Shown here: one piece after another, positions 1 through 10,690 of the stretch
Position numbering within the stretch: the first letter of the stretch is position 1
How the letters are laid out: the number at the start of each line of letters is the position of its first letter
Source: Hirsutella rhossiliensis
Taxonomy: Eukaryota > Ascomycota > Sordariomycetes > Hypocreales > Ophiocordycipitaceae
Direction of reading: 5' to 3'
Assembly (NCBI RefSeq): GCF_020360975.1
Contig: NW_025408667.1
Span: 7,688,001-7,752,000 of the forward strand
DNA: 64,000 bases
Made by a program: the position numbers and the translations under genes
Notes under the pieces: model-generated
Databases searched by the model: none
Told to the model about the DNA's origin: nothing
The model's input: the letters and a program-made list of their open reading frames with translations, nothing else

Positions 1-1185
1 TACCTCGGTGCCAGGGACCTCGAGGACGAGCAAGTGCTCGAAATCCTTCTTGTGCAGCAGCTCGTGGAACGCTCTCCTTGCGATGCGGATGTATTCGATT
101 TCAAGCATCTCGCAGAGCCTCCAGCCGGTCGACTTTTCCAACACCAAAACGACGGCCATCCACTCGTGGAGCAACGTCTCGGCCCCGATGGCGGCCACTT
201 TCCCGAGCACGTGCACAAACTCCGAGACCTTTGCGCTGCGTCGGAGCCTCTCCCGCATCTCGTCGGGCGCTCTGCCGTCTTTCTCGGCGAACTCGTTCGT
301 CCACAGCTCGAGGAGCCGGCCGAGGTCGGCCCGCGAGGAAGTTGAGTCGAGGGCGGCAAGCTCCCGCAGCTGCTGGCCGAGGGGCTCGTCGTTGCCGCCG
401 GCCCGGTGAAAGCCGACGAGGCTGACAATCATTTTGGCGATGGCTGGCACCAAGACCTGCAGCCGGGCAGTGTACTCTTTGACCGGCCGCGGGACCTGGC
501 CGCAGTATGTAAGTCGTTTCGGCAGGTCCTCCGGGCCGTACGCCAGGATCGAATGCCAGCCCGGATGTCTCCACGGCTCCCACGCCATTTCGGGCCCTTT
601 ATCTGTCGGTACAGTCGCTTCCAGGTCGTTTGTGTCGTCTTCATCTCTGTATTGGAAGATGTAATCGCCGCCTTGGTGGCCGAGGTAGTACCTTGGGTCG
701 AACAAAGTTGAGGAGACCGCCATCTCCTTGGTATCCTCGTCGGCCCAATCGCCAATCCGGACTCTCTTTGGGGAGAAGACCCGTGGCCACCACTCGGCCT
801 CTCGACGCGCGTGTCGGTCGTCCAACGCCTTTTTCTCCGCCCATTCCAGCTGGACCGCGTCCGCCAAGTCCATGATTTCCTGCACCTTGGCCGTGTGTGG
901 TTCAAGCCGGTCCGCACTACGCCGCATCAAGAGGCTCCACCGTTCTTTTTCTCGGACAATTTCTTCCTGCGCCGCCATTCGGGATTCGTGACTAGCCGCC
1001 AGACGCGCGAGGATGGGACCGTATCTGTCCTGCTCCGTTCGGTGGTTGCTGTCGTCCCAGGCGTCTTCAAATCCGTGCTGGGTAATGTACTGTTTCCAGG
1101 ACTCTTCATTGCTCCCTTCACCACTGCCGTACAACTCGTGGCCTGACGCTTCCATCGCGCGTGCGCACTTGGTGCAAGTTTCCAT
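1..1185 (-). CDS. Hypothetical protein, 3'-partial (runs off left edge)
   Basis: One minus-strand frame stays open from a stop codon at 1264-1266 down to base 1, so the C-terminus lies outside the window. I start it at the ATG at 1185; another ATG in frame is at 1155. The first residues hold a CxxC pair (METCTKCARAM), which could be half of a small zinc site. A charged, helical, Glu/Arg-rich stretch follows, then a globular-looking part with conserved-looking phrases such as WADEDTKEMAV, YYLGHQGGDYIFQY and HEWMAVVLVLEKSTGW. I do not recognise the family. The bases between the upstream stop and 1185 are also open and read plausibly (RLALPFAKVAVL), so an upstream exon spliced in near there is possible. 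Codon use is GC3-rich like neighbouring genes. I am confident it is coding, not of its function. Confidence 0.65.
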   Translation of the reverse strand, partial: METCTKCARAMEASGHELYGSGEGSNEESWKQYITQHGFEDAWDDSNHRTEQDRYGPILARLAASHESRMAAQEEIVREKERWSLLMRRSADRLEPHTAKVQEIMDLADAVQLEWAEKKALDDRHARREAEWWPRVFSPKRVRIGDWADEDTKEMAVSSTLFDPRYYLGHQGGDYIFQYRDEDDTNDLEATVPTDKGPEMAWEPWRHPGWHSILAYGPEDLPKRLTYCGQVPRPVKEYTARLQVLVPAIAKMIVSLVGFHRAGGNDEPLGQQLRELAALDSTSSRADLGRLLELWTNEFAEKDGRAPDEMRERLRRSAKVSEFVHVLGKVAAIGAETLLHEWMAVVLVLEKSTGWRLCEMLEIEYIRIARRAFHELLHKKDFEHLLVLEVPGTEV

Positions 1186-2127
1186 CGGTGCTGCGTGGTC
1201 GTTCAGGACGGCAACCTTTGCAAACGGGAGAGCAAGTCTCGAGTTGGACAATATTCGGGGGCGTCAGTGACGCTTAACTCGAGATGATGCAACTTCCGCC
1301 AAAATGGAAGCGGATGCTTATAGCAAAAGGTAGGTGGGCCGCCTCGTTACCGGGAAGCTGCTGGCTGTTCGCGGTGCCAAGCACCGCGTCGCGGTTCGTT
1401 GGCTTTGGACAGAGGGCTCTTTGATTTCGTTCCGACACCAGTTCGAGTACGACTGGCTCAACCTGCAAAGTCTCGTGCGAAATGGGGATACGCCGGTGCG
1501 ATGATCCGACTTTTTGGTCTCGTGCGTTTGGTGAGCGTCCAGATGTCGGCTGATGAGGGACAGCAGGAGAACCCTCGACCATGACAGCAGGAAACCGGGT
1601 TTACATATACCAAAATGTGGCGTCATGGGATCAGCCTGGGGGACTAGCGAGGGCGTTGCTTCAAAGAGTTATAGAGGCAGCGAACTCTATCCTCCAGGCT
1701 TCCAAACCAAGCATAGAGCTAGCAGCCTTGCGCTGCTGCTACACAGTCCCGGTCTGCATGAAAAACTATGGCTCAAAGGTAAATCAAGGTCATGGGCGGC
1801 TTATTTGGTTGCCCGGAAGCCAACTCGCGCAGGCGTGGCTTGTTCCACTCCAGCCAAGCATCCTGTGCGTATAGACTTCCCCTCGACTCCCTCTCGGCAA
1901 AGTTGGTTTTTTTGCTCTTTCGCTTTTTCACAAACAGGATCCTCTCGCGCCCAAACCCTGTTTGCAGAAAGAGTCGATATCCTGCGATGTTACGGGCCCA
2001 AACTACACGTCTCCTGGCGGACTGAACTCGCATCAAGGCTTTCCACCCATTTCAGCCTCTTTTTCTCGGTCGCTTAGCCAGCGGGTTTACCACATCTCAC
2101 GAGTATCGTTGTAGTATCCATTCGTCC
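1186..2127. other. Intergenic region between two divergent unknown genes
   Basis: I see no gene here. Short open frames on both strands lack codon bias or family resemblance. It should hold the promoters of the gene ending at the left edge and of the acidic-repeat gene at 2128. Confidence 0.5.
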
Positions 2128-2988
2128 ATGGAAGCCAACATGTTTGCTCCCGAACGACATCCTGTCTCTGAAGCAGGTCCTTCTGCAAGGCTCCGGCAGA
2201 GGTACGGTCTGGCAGCAGACTACAAACAGCCTGATGACTCTGAATATGACGACTCTGAATATGACGACTCAGAGCCTGACGACTCAGAACTTGACGACCC
2301 AGAACTTGACGACTCGGAAGGCACAGCCTCGGATAGCGATACTCCAGCTTTCGGGCCGGCTTCTCGGCCAGCTTTCGGGCAGGATCCAGTCAATGTCTCC
2401 GAAGCGTTCAACTGTTTGGCCGTCAGTGACCTCGAAGCCAGCCCCGAAGACGCTGCCACATCACCGGACAGGACATGTCGCTTTGACGATGAGGATGCCG
2501 AATACCTATCGCCGGACTCGGAACTGGACTGGGAAAATGCCCCTTTCGATTACGACGTGATTTTCGAAGCCTCTCGGGGTCAGACGGTTCCGTCCGAGGT
2601 TGGCCTTCCCGACGGCACCCCTGTCCTTAGGGCATTCGTCCCGCGCCTTGCCAGACAAGTCGCCGGTGCCATCGCAAACCAGGCGCAGGCTGTACACGGC
2701 CAGGTTGTTGACGCCTACAACGGAGGGGTGGCCGGGGTCGGGCAAGCGGCGCAGGTTGCCCAGGTCGTTGCGCGGGAGGTAGAACGGAACGGGTTGGTGA
2801 TGGCTCAGGAGGCCCTGCGCCTAGGCAACGGCATCTCGAGGATGCTGCAACAGCGCTGGCCCGGCCTCTTGCGTGCCACGGGTGAGGATGGTTGGATGGA
2901 CAGGGTCGCCGAGGCGGTGGTGCAGGCAGCTGCGTTGATGCCGCCGCGAGAGCGACAGATGGCACTGGCCAGGAACGGGCAACGGTGA
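2128..2988 (+). CDS. Hypothetical protein with acidic DDSE pentapeptide repeats
   Basis: A single 286-residue frame starts at an ATG with C at -3 (TCCATGG) and ends in TGA. Residues 36-65 are six imperfect pentapeptides of the form D-D-S/P-E-X. Residues 66-150 stay acidic and disordered, with several Ser-Pro sites. Residues 165-286 turn into an Ala/Val/Gln-rich, probably helical region (IANQAQAVHGQVV, VGQAAQVAQVVAREVE) followed by an amphipathic tail. There is no signal peptide and no membrane segment. I do not recognise the family. The change from a disordered acidic half to a helical half suggests a scaffold or nuclear protein, but that is inference. No intron is evident. An unannotated 3' exon cannot be excluded, because the frame ends just after ordinary-looking sequence. 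Confidence 0.55.
   Translation: MEANMFAPERHPVSEAGPSARLRQRYGLAADYKQPDDSEYDDSEYDDSEPDDSELDDPELDDSEGTASDSDTPAFGPASRPAFGQDPVNVSEAFNCLAVSDLEASPEDAATSPDRTCRFDDEDAEYLSPDSELDWENAPFDYDVIFEASRGQTVPSEVGLPDGTPVLRAFVPRLARQVAGAIANQAQAVHGQVVDAYNGGVAGVGQAAQVAQVVAREVERNGLVMAQEALRLGNGISRMLQQRWPGLLRATGEDGWMDRVAEAVVQAAALMPPRERQMALARNGQR
2233..2322 (+). repeat. 15-bp coding tandem repeat (six copies)
   Basis: Six in-frame copies of a 15-bp unit encode D-D-(S/P)-E-(Y/P/L/G). Drift between copies is mostly at third positions and in the last codon. The array lies inside the acidic gene at 2128-2988. Confidence 0.85.
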
Positions 2989-4494
2989 GAAGGGGGCAAT
3001 GGGTTCGTGCTGACTGATATCTCCAAGCAAGCCGTCTTTCGCTCGACGGGGGAGTCATCAGGGTGGGGTTTGAGAGGTAGGGTTCGTTAATATGGGGATA
3101 CAGACGCTTCCTGCACGACCAGTTGCGCATACACATTGCAAATCACCATCTACCACTTGTCTGATTCCGTCTTTGACGTGCATTTACGCTGATGATCAAG
3201 AAAGCCAAGATTACGAGGTTCTTAACCCCCGGCCCCCCCCTTCCCCAGCCAGAGCGTCGAGCCCCCACGATTTGGCTTGGGCTGATTCATCTGTCGACTG
3301 CATGCTGGTTCCATGTGGGAGGGCTGCACAGTCCCTACGCCATCCTATCGAGGCTCCCAGGCCGGCCACACGCTTGGGTCAGCCTCATTCCTGTGGCTCG
3401 CTTGTGGTTGGCCGCCGACACTTTAAGAAGAACTTTCCCACAAAGCTTGAGGCCGCCAACTCGGGCGTGGCGGCGTGGTGCCTAAACTCTGACAGGTTCT
3501 TGCTCGTGGACGAGAAAATGCATCTCGACCCGCGGGCTGGACGTGGAGAGAGAGACGCGCCGCGTCGTGTTGGTGGAGTCGAAGTGCGCTGCGCGTGCGT
3601 GTTCTTCGAGGGTTTGGGTGGAGCAGGGTGATTGGAAGGAGGGGGTTAATAGCAAGGACGGGAATAGAGATGCTCGAGCTGTAGATGAGATGTTGATGAG
3701 CAGCCACAGTGTTCTGGTTGACGGAATACACACGGTGCTGGCCGCCCCTCGCCCCTTTGTCAGGTTGGAGAACTAAGTTAACCACAGGCCATGTACTACA
3801 CATCCTCCTGCGCCACGAATTGAAGCTGACAGACGCAACAGGCGACAGTGGAAGAGGCAGAACAAAGCAGAGGCGTCGTCCTCGGCCTCGATGCATCGAC
3901 CTTCTCCGTTTCCTCGGGCTTCTCCCGTCGAGTTAACCACCCATCACTCCCTACTGCTGGCCGCAACCGCCGTGGACGACGCGGATCCAAATATACATGC
4001 GCGGTGCTCACGAACTTGGCGGATCGCCTCGAGACAAGTGCAGGAACCATGGTCGATAGCGATCTCGACGTGGTGCGGCATGGTTGACAGTCCAGCAGCT
4101 GTCCCGTGCTGCCACGGTTGTCACCAGGAGATGCTTCCATTGTTTGTCTATGGGACATGCAGCATCTGGACGCCATGATTACCCTCCCATGCCCTAGGTA
4201 CAGGGTGCAAGCGTCGCCGGCCTTTGTTGCCCACGCCCATCCATTGCGGCCAATTGTTCACTCATCCAGCCAAACACTCGTTCCAACGCGTTCGACAGGT
4301 GCCATCCAAATCGTGTCCCGATTCTCGGCAAACAACAGCCAGGAAGCCATGAGAAATCCCCCCGTCCAGTCCGAGCCTTTGTTGAATGCGAAAATGATTG
4401 CCGGTCCTCGTCTCGGCCGTGCCAACAGAAGCCGCCATGGTCCATTCGAAAGCCCGCCTTGGATGCGAAGAACCTTTTCTGTCCCCACGACCCC
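2989..4494. other. Intergenic region between convergent genes
   Basis: No convincing gene. Overlapping open frames on both strands are compositionally random. The region should contain the 3' ends of the acidic-repeat gene (+) and the RRM gene (-). Confidence 0.5.
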
Positions 4495-6077
4495 TTACAG
4501 GCCTTTGCCCTGGATCCGCTCGGCTGCGATGCCGTACGACGCCAGGTTCTCGCCCACCTCGCACGGGTCGTCGGCAAACTCGACCTTTTCGAAGCCGACT
4601 GGCCTGTCCTTTTCGAGCGCCATCTTGCCCATCTGTGCCTGGCACCGGTAGCTGCCGAAGCGGAACTCGCACACGGCTCGCCCCGCCGCCTTGATGAGCT
4701 CAATGACAACATCTTCCTGGAAGACGAAGCGCTCCATGAACCAGTTGCGCAGGTTCTCGGGGTTGACAAACTCTTGGCTGCCCGTAATGATGAGCACGCG
4801 CGACATCTTGCCCGCCATGGCGTTTCTGCCGTACTTGATGCGGTTGTGCGAGGCCCGGACGCGGCAGCCGCGGATGACAATCGTCTTGGTCCACGAGTTG
4901 GTCAGCAGCTTCTGCGCCGCCTCGGGCGTGAAGAAGACGACCTTTGCTGCCGCCGTGTGGTGCTTGACGTTGTCGGGCAGGTTGATGTAGGTGCACCATA
5001 CGCGTCCAATCTGGCTGATGGCGCCGAGGAGCTCGCTGTACTCGACGTCGGCCGGGAGGTTGGTCAGCCAGAGCGCGCAGTTTTGCCCAGGCACGAGATA
5101 CTCGGCGCTGGCGTTGTTCTCCGTGTGCATTCCATGGTAGCGACTCGAGAACTTGTTGGAGTCCTGGCTCTGCAGCTGCATCGCGGCCAGGCTGTTGCGT
5201 CGCCTCTCCGGCTCGGCCACGGCCATCATGGGCTGGAAGCCGGTCGACTGGCTCTGCTGCGTGTCCTCGGCCGCCGTCGCCGAGAGAGGCCTTTGTGTAC
5301 GGGTGCGCGGAAGCGTAGCTTGGAGCTGCCGAGCTGCAGTGGTTTGGCTCACCGGCCGGGCAGTCGTGCGCCATTCCGGCCCTGGGTCGAAGAGTTGGTC
5401 GCCGTCCCGCCCGGGCGCGATGGGCTGTTTGGCAAACGAAGACTGCCAAAGAGGCGCTCCGCCGGCGTGGGATCTTGGCATCTGCGCAAACGGGCCGCTC
5501 TCTCCAAGCGCCTGGGCCGAGGCACCGGCACGTCGAGGCGAGCCATTCACGCCGTCATTGCCAGCGTCGCCACGGATTCCTTGGAGCTGATGGGCAACGC
5601 CGGTGGCCGCGGGGCTAGAGCTTTTTTTCGAGTCATCAGATGAGCCGAGATGCAAGGACCGGACTAGACTTACGCTGGGCCACGCCGAGCAAACGCCCAT
5701 CGCGACTCCGACGAGCCCAGTGTCGCTCTGAAGTTGACGGGCCAAAGAGCCAGGCCGCCGGGCAGGCCCACGCCCCATACACTGGGAAAGATGGCCTGGC
5801 GAGCCGGATCATAACGGAACTGGCCGAGCGGATCTTGAGCCGCGGCACGACTCTGCGAAGCTCGAGCCTCATCGGACGGGCCGATGGCAGGGCCTGGTGA
5901 AGTGGCTCGGGAGCAGTGAGGACTGGGCGTCAGGCGGGCTGACGGGTCGGAAGCCTCGGTGCGAAAGTGATGCAGAAAGCCAGGGGTGCTGCAAGTGTCG
6001 ATGCTCAAGTTTCCTGGGGGAAACCCCTGGAGGCGGCCGGCGTCGGGCAAGACGCGCGCGCCTGACGACGGATTCAT
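4495..6077 (-). CDS. RNA-recognition-motif (RRM) protein, two exons
   Basis: Exon 1 is 6077..5674 and exon 2 is 5614..4495. They join across a 59-nt intron with donor GTAAGT and acceptor CTCTAG, giving about 507 aa. The first 300 residues are low-complexity, rich in Ser, Pro, Gln and Ala, as is common in fungal RNA-binding regulators. An RRM-like fold follows at about 313-390 (ALWLTNLPADVEYSELLGAI; VVFFTPEAAQKLL as the third-strand region). A second similar unit is at about 400-480 (SRVLIITGSQEFVNPENLRNWF; VCEFRFGSYRCQAQMGKM). This suggests two RRM-like domains that bind RNA, perhaps degenerate at RNP1. A TATA-like TATATA at 6225-6230 sits about 150 bp upstream of the ATG, which supports this start. 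Specific orthology was not established; mRNA stability or localisation is only a family-level guess. Confidence 0.8.
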
Positions 6078-6224
6078 GGCGACGAGACGCGCTGGGGAAG
6101 CTGTTTGGAGATTGGAAGCTCAGGGAGCGAGATGAAACAGGGATGAGCTCGATGAAAAGGAGGAGATGAAAGAGAAAGCAATGTGTGGCGCGAAAAGTCG
6201 GATCGAATCGGGGGAGATCAGGGC

Positions 6225-6230
6225 TATATA
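6225..6230 (-). promoter_or_regulatory. TATA-like element of the RRM gene
   Basis: TATATA lies inside the palindrome GGGCTATATAGCCC, about 150 bp upstream of the ATG at 6077 on the minus strand. Confidence 0.45.
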
Positions 6231-8119
6231 GCCCGGGGGGTGGGAGAAGGGGGGAAGTGAATTGGTGCTGGCTCGGGGTTGAGGCCCTGGCTGGGGCATC
6301 GATTTGGTGAATAACGCGTGTTCGAGGGAAAGGATACGTCATTGAATGAGGAGGGAAGCCTGTCTCGAGAGGGTTGGCCAAGTGAATTGGGCGGGGAGGG
6401 TGCGATAACCAGGGGGCTGTCGGCTGGGCCTGATTGCGAGAGGCACGGGACCTTTTGGACTCTGGCCAACCACGCGGAAGGTTTCCACGGACACGTTGTT
6501 TGTTTATCTGGAACAGGCGCTGTTCGTCGGCTGGACGGGCAACTGAGAACAAGACGAATGGCCACCCAGGGGGCAAGCCGCGAGGCGAAACGGGACAACT
6601 CGACTGCACCACGCAACACTTCCTATCCTCTGGGCAATTGAACTCGAAAAGGTGCAAACATACGGGCCCCGGCGAATTTACAAAAGTGGAACAGAGACTG
6701 AACTGGCTGTTCAGGTCCGGGAGAAGGATTCCCGCTGGGGCGGGCCTCTACCCGCCTTCTTTTACCCTTCCTTTGCTTTTCTAGAAGCCGGGGAGGGTGT
6801 AAAGGTCTGGAAATGAGACGCAGACAACTGCTGTTCGCGGCTCTCTGGTGTGTACGGTGAATGGGGAATGCTCTTGGGTTGTTCTTCAACGTGACAAAGA
6901 GCGCGGGTAGCAAACGAAGGACGCCAGGAACGCACGTGCTGGTGGCAAACAGGGCAGCATTGGCGAATCTACGCTTCTTGAACGGAACAGTTTCAGAGAG
7001 AAGCTGATTGCGCTTCAGGTTGAGGCTGTCGCCGTTTCTATCTATCTGGGGGAGAGTTGCGGTGTGTTGCTAATATGTGCGTCTTGTCCGCTTGGTGTGT
7101 GTTGCTTCTCTCCATTCTCTCTTGGGAGTGAAGCGAGGCAGTGTTCTGACTGCTGATGCAGGTATCCGAGGGAGACGCAGACTCGGCGTCATGACCGGTG
7201 TTGAGTCGGAATATGAGCAACCCCCCAACCGATTCATGTTCAGCGCAGACGCCGAGGACGATGAACCTTTTGACCGATGAAGACGACGACACACGGGTCA
7301 GAAGCGATGAGGAACCGGAAATTTCAGCATCCTACTCGAGCGGTCTCGTTGCGCGAAGTTTGGGGGAGAGGATGGTGGTTGAGGCAGACGAGGAAGTCGT
7401 CGGCAGGGCGTGGGCTGTGAACACGGACGACACGGACACGCAACGGGGAGTTTGAGGATACGATTACTTTTCCAGCGGGCACGGACAATGCCTCGAGAGT
7501 AAGAGGGAGAGGCAGAAGCAGCCGCGTCTCGCCATTGACGAGGCGCTCGCGGCGGCGAGCCATGTCACCAACGAGAACGAGCCGCCCTTCCCTGCCGCCA
7601 CCGCAGCCACTCTCAGCCAGCCCGTGAGATGGCTTCGTTGAGATGGTATCCGGGTCTGAGATGAGGGGACGATGGCCCCGTCCTCGGGAGGCTGATGGCC
7701 GCTCACAGGGGAAAGACGGACGCAAAACGGCCATCTCTTCTTACGGGGGCTGGCTTGTCTCGTTTCTCTGCTCCATCTTACACCGCTCACGTTGATCAGG
7801 CTTATCCTCACACTCATATGCTCACCAGCCGCAGGCCGAGAATCCCTGCGTCCCCATCCGGCGAACCCCGCGCGGCTCGACGACGACATATCATCATCCA
7901 TGCTGTCTCATCGTTTACGCGGCCCTCCGATTCGACCATGCACACGAGGGCGCCGCCGCTCGGCCGGAACGAGCCAACGGCGTTGGATACCGAGGAACGA
8001 CACCGCCGCCGCTGCCGCCGGCGCCATTGTTATCCTGCGCCGCGGCTTTAATCTTGCGACTGTGGGCGCGGCCGCGAAAGCCGACGCCAATGTCGACCAT
8101 GAGTATAAGTATAGAGCGG

Positions 8120-8127
8120 TATAAATA
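8120..8127 (+). promoter_or_regulatory. TATA box of the alpha/beta hydrolase gene
   Basis: TATAAATA lies about 133 bp upstream of the ATG at 8260, with CT-rich leader sequence after it. This is the expected spacing for a TATA-driven fungal gene. Confidence 0.55.
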
Positions 8128-8259
8128 CCGGTCTTGGGTCCTGGTTCTGCAGCGTGGCCAGGCAGCCCCGAGGATCCAACCTCGACTCATCCATCTCTTC
8201 TGCTGCAGATGACATAGTCTCCTTTTCTCTTGGAGAGAGCGAGAGAACGGCAGCTCGTC

Positions 8260-9552
8260 ATGGCTGCCAACGCAAGCGGTACGCCGCTCCCTCTCAACGA
8301 GGACCCCCTCTTCGACTTTGGCATTCTACGCCCTCTGTCGCTCAGCGTGTACGACGGGGCCGACATCGCCGAGGTGCTCACGGCCGCGCGCGACATCGTC
8401 CCCGGCGACTTTGAGAGCTTCGCCGGCGCCTTTGGCCGCCTGGCCCGCAGCGTCTACGACCGCGCCGCCGCCGTCGCCCGGGGCGGTTTCCCATTCTCGG
8501 CCCGGACCGCCTTCTTCAGCGCCGCCACCTACTTTCGCGCGGCCGACTTCTTCCTCCACGGCGACCCGGCGGACCCGCGCCTCGTCGACCTGTGGGACCG
8601 CCAGACGGACGCCTTTGACCACGGCTTGGCCCTGCTGAGCCCCCCTGGCCAGCGACTGACCATCCGCGCGCCCGACTTTGACATTCCCGCCATCTGGCTG
8701 ACGCCAACGCCCGAGCACGGCGGCAAGGAGCAGCAGCGGCGGCGGCCGACGCTGGTCGTGGGAAACGGCTACGACGGCGCGCAGGAGGAGCTGTACCACG
8801 TCATTGGGCTCGCGGCCCTCGAGCGCGGGTACAACGTGCTCAGCTACGAGGGGCCCGGGCAGCCCACGGTGCGGCGGCAGCAGGGGCTCGGCTTCATCCC
8901 GGACTGGGAGCGCGTCGTCGGACCCGTCATGGACCACGTGCTGCGGCAGACGGCCCACGTCGACCCGTCGGCCGTCGGGCTGCTGGGCCTGTCGTTTGGC
9001 GGCTACCTGGCCCCGCGCGCGGCCGCCTTCGACGACCGCTTCGCCGCCGTCATGGCGCTGGACGGCGTGTGGGAGTTTGGCCCCGTGCTGGCGGCGGGCT
9101 TCGGGCCCGAGATGATGAGGCTGCACGCGGCGGGCAAACGGGAGCGCTTCGACGCCCTGGCCAGGCAGCGCTTCCTCGGCGCCGGGGCCCCGACGCGCCT
9201 GCGGTGGGGGCTCGAGCAGGGACTGTGGGCGTTTGGCACGCCGTCGCCGTACGAGCTGGTGACGCTGGCGCGCAACTACACGCTGGCGCCCGTGGCGCAC
9301 CGCATCGCGACGCCGACTTTTGTGGGCGACGCGCAGCGCGACCTCTTCTTCGCGGGCCAGGCGCGGCAGCTGGCGGCGGCACTGGGGCCGCGGTGGGCGC
9401 ACCGGCACGAGTTCGCCGACGCCGACGCCGCGGGCGCGCATGCGGGCGTCGGGGCGCTGCGGCTGCAGAGCCAGGTCGTGCTGGACTGGTTCCAGGGCGT
9501 GCTGGATGGGCGGGCTGGCGGGGGGAGGAGGGGGGGGGAGCGGGACTTGTGA
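8260..9552 (+). CDS. Alpha/beta hydrolase (Ayg1 / DHPON-hydrolase-like)
   Basis: This is an intronless gene of 430 aa. The start is the ATG at 8260; the open frame goes further 5' but has no other ATG. The N-terminal 150 residues form a helical cap (DFESFAGAFGRLARSVYDRA, FRAADFFLHGDPADPR). The catalytic domain then begins with LVVGNGYDG (oxyanion region), the nucleophile elbow GLSFGG (Ser245), an acid candidate in FVGDAQRDLFF, and a late His in GAHAGVG (His394). This arrangement matches the family that includes fungal Ayg1-type polyketide-shortening hydrolases and bacterial 2,6-dihydroxypseudooxynicotine hydrolase, which cleave C-C bonds in diketones. Substrate is unknown: no polyketide synthase is within the window, so a pigment role is not supported. 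No signal peptide, so probably cytosolic. Very GC-rich third positions. Confidence 0.88.
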   Translation: MAANASGTPLPLNEDPLFDFGILRPLSLSVYDGADIAEVLTAARDIVPGDFESFAGAFGRLARSVYDRAAAVARGGFPFSARTAFFSAATYFRAADFFLHGDPADPRLVDLWDRQTDAFDHGLALLSPPGQRLTIRAPDFDIPAIWLTPTPEHGGKEQQRRRPTLVVGNGYDGAQEELYHVIGLAALERGYNVLSYEGPGQPTVRRQQGLGFIPDWERVVGPVMDHVLRQTAHVDPSAVGLLGLSFGGYLAPRAAAFDDRFAAVMALDGVWEFGPVLAAGFGPEMMRLHAAGKRERFDALARQRFLGAGAPTRLRWGLEQGLWAFGTPSPYELVTLARNYTLAPVAHRIATPTFVGDAQRDLFFAGQARQLAAALGPRWAHRHEFADADAAGAHAGVGALRLQSQVVLDWFQGVLDGRAGGGRRGGERDL

Positions 9553-10081
9553 CGCCGAGTCCATCTTTGGGCCTTTCTCGGTGCTCCTCGCGTATATATG
9601 GAGTGTCGAGGGGGGGGGGGATGCAGAGGTGTGGTGGTGAGTGATGGCCGAGGGTGGTTGATGGGCTGGCTTCTCGAAGTCGTCAGGGGGGCTGGCCTTG
9701 GGCTTTACATGCTCTCACACACGTTGTTTTGCCTGTGTATATCACGTTTGGATACATGTAGACGTGTCAGGTCGCTTCCCTCCGGAGAGAATCAGCAAGC
9801 AGTTCGGTGTAGAGGGTGAGAGACTGGACCAACGGCTGTCAGCAACGCGAGCAACTCGAGGGCTATGCCGCCCACGACGGGAACAGATTGCAAAGAGAGG
9901 AACGAAGGAGACCGAATACGCGTCCCGTTGTAATAAACCATTGCTGGGGAACCATACAGGGCCCTGCGCAACAAGGGCCCGCCAGGCATGAATCCCGACA
10001 TGGCATCAACCCACGCCATCGACTCCAAGCCCCCCCAGAAGCGCAAGGCCCGCGTCCAACGACACGGCCCCAGCCAGGCGT
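9553..10081. other. Intergenic, convergent 3' ends
   Basis: No gene. It contains the 3' flanks of the hydrolase (+) and the GGCT-like gene (-), with a run of G at about 9610-9619. Confidence 0.5.
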
Positions 10082-10572
10082 CTAGCCAAACACCAGCGCC
10101 TTGTGCCTGCGCTGCCAAACCGCCAGGTCAAACGCCCCGTCGACAAGTTCGCAGCTGCGCGGATCGCGCGCCCAGCGAAACGTCAGGCCCGGGACTACCG
10201 CCTCCTCGGCGCCGTCCTCCTCCTCGCCCGCGGCACGCCCGAGGTGCACGGTGCAGGCGCAGGCCTCGTAGGCGGCCGTCTCGTAGCGCTGCAGGCGCAG
10301 GCACTGGGCGGCGCTGGTGGCGCGCCACGCCTTGCCGGCGATGCGGCCGCGCCGCCGCGGGAGCAGCGCCGGGTACACGCCGTGCCACAGCTTCATCTCG
10401 AAGCCGTCGATCCACGCGTCGCGCAGCTCCGGCGCGCGGTCCAGCGCGGCGACGGCGGCGAGCACGTGTGCGTCTGTCAGCGTGCCGTAGAAGAAGAAGG
10501 TGCGCGGGGGGAAGGCGGTGGTGGTGGTGGTGGTGGTGGGCGGCGGTGGTGGAGGAGGAGGAGGGCGTCGCC

Positions 10573-10611
<39 letters not shown>

Positions 10612-10690
10612 GGGGTGCGGGCGGCGGCTTTGCCTTTGTCGGGCGGGCTGTGGAAGCGGTCGTTAGCTCGTGTGCTGTTGCGTTCGTCAT
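10082..10690 (-). CDS. Gamma-glutamylcyclotransferase-like (AIG2/GGCT fold) protein
   Basis: The frame reads 202 aa from the ATG at 10690. Upstream in-frame sequence is a Pro-rich leader without similarity, so I prefer this Met. Residues 62-73 (PRTFFFYGTLTD) are the classic FFYGTL signature of the AIG2/GGCT fold. The family pattern continues with VYPALLPRRRGRIAGKAW and LQRYETAAYEACACTVHL, where a conserved Glu acts as acid/base. GGCT-type enzymes release 5-oxoproline from gamma-glutamyl compounds in glutathione turnover, but many fungal AIG2-like proteins have unknown substrates. The 28-58 segment is odd: back-to-back poly-Ser, poly-Pro and poly-Thr tracts encoded by three trinucleotide microsatellites, inserted before the fold. 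The domain looks complete at about 140 residues. Confidence 0.85.
10516..10610. repeat. Compound trinucleotide microsatellite inside a CDS
   Basis: On the plus strand this reads (GTG)n at 10516-10539, a GGA/GGC-rich stretch, then twelve CTG units at 10575-10610. On the coding (minus) strand these give a Ser12 tract, a Pro tract and a Thr tract at the N-terminus of the GGCT-like protein. Confidence 0.9.

Larger units (their letters stand above)
6078..8259. other. Divergent intergenic region (RRM gene / hydrolase)
   Basis: No gene seen. It holds the leader and promoter of the RRM gene on the left and of the hydrolase on the right. Open frames here are GC-driven and unconvincing. Confidence 0.5.
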
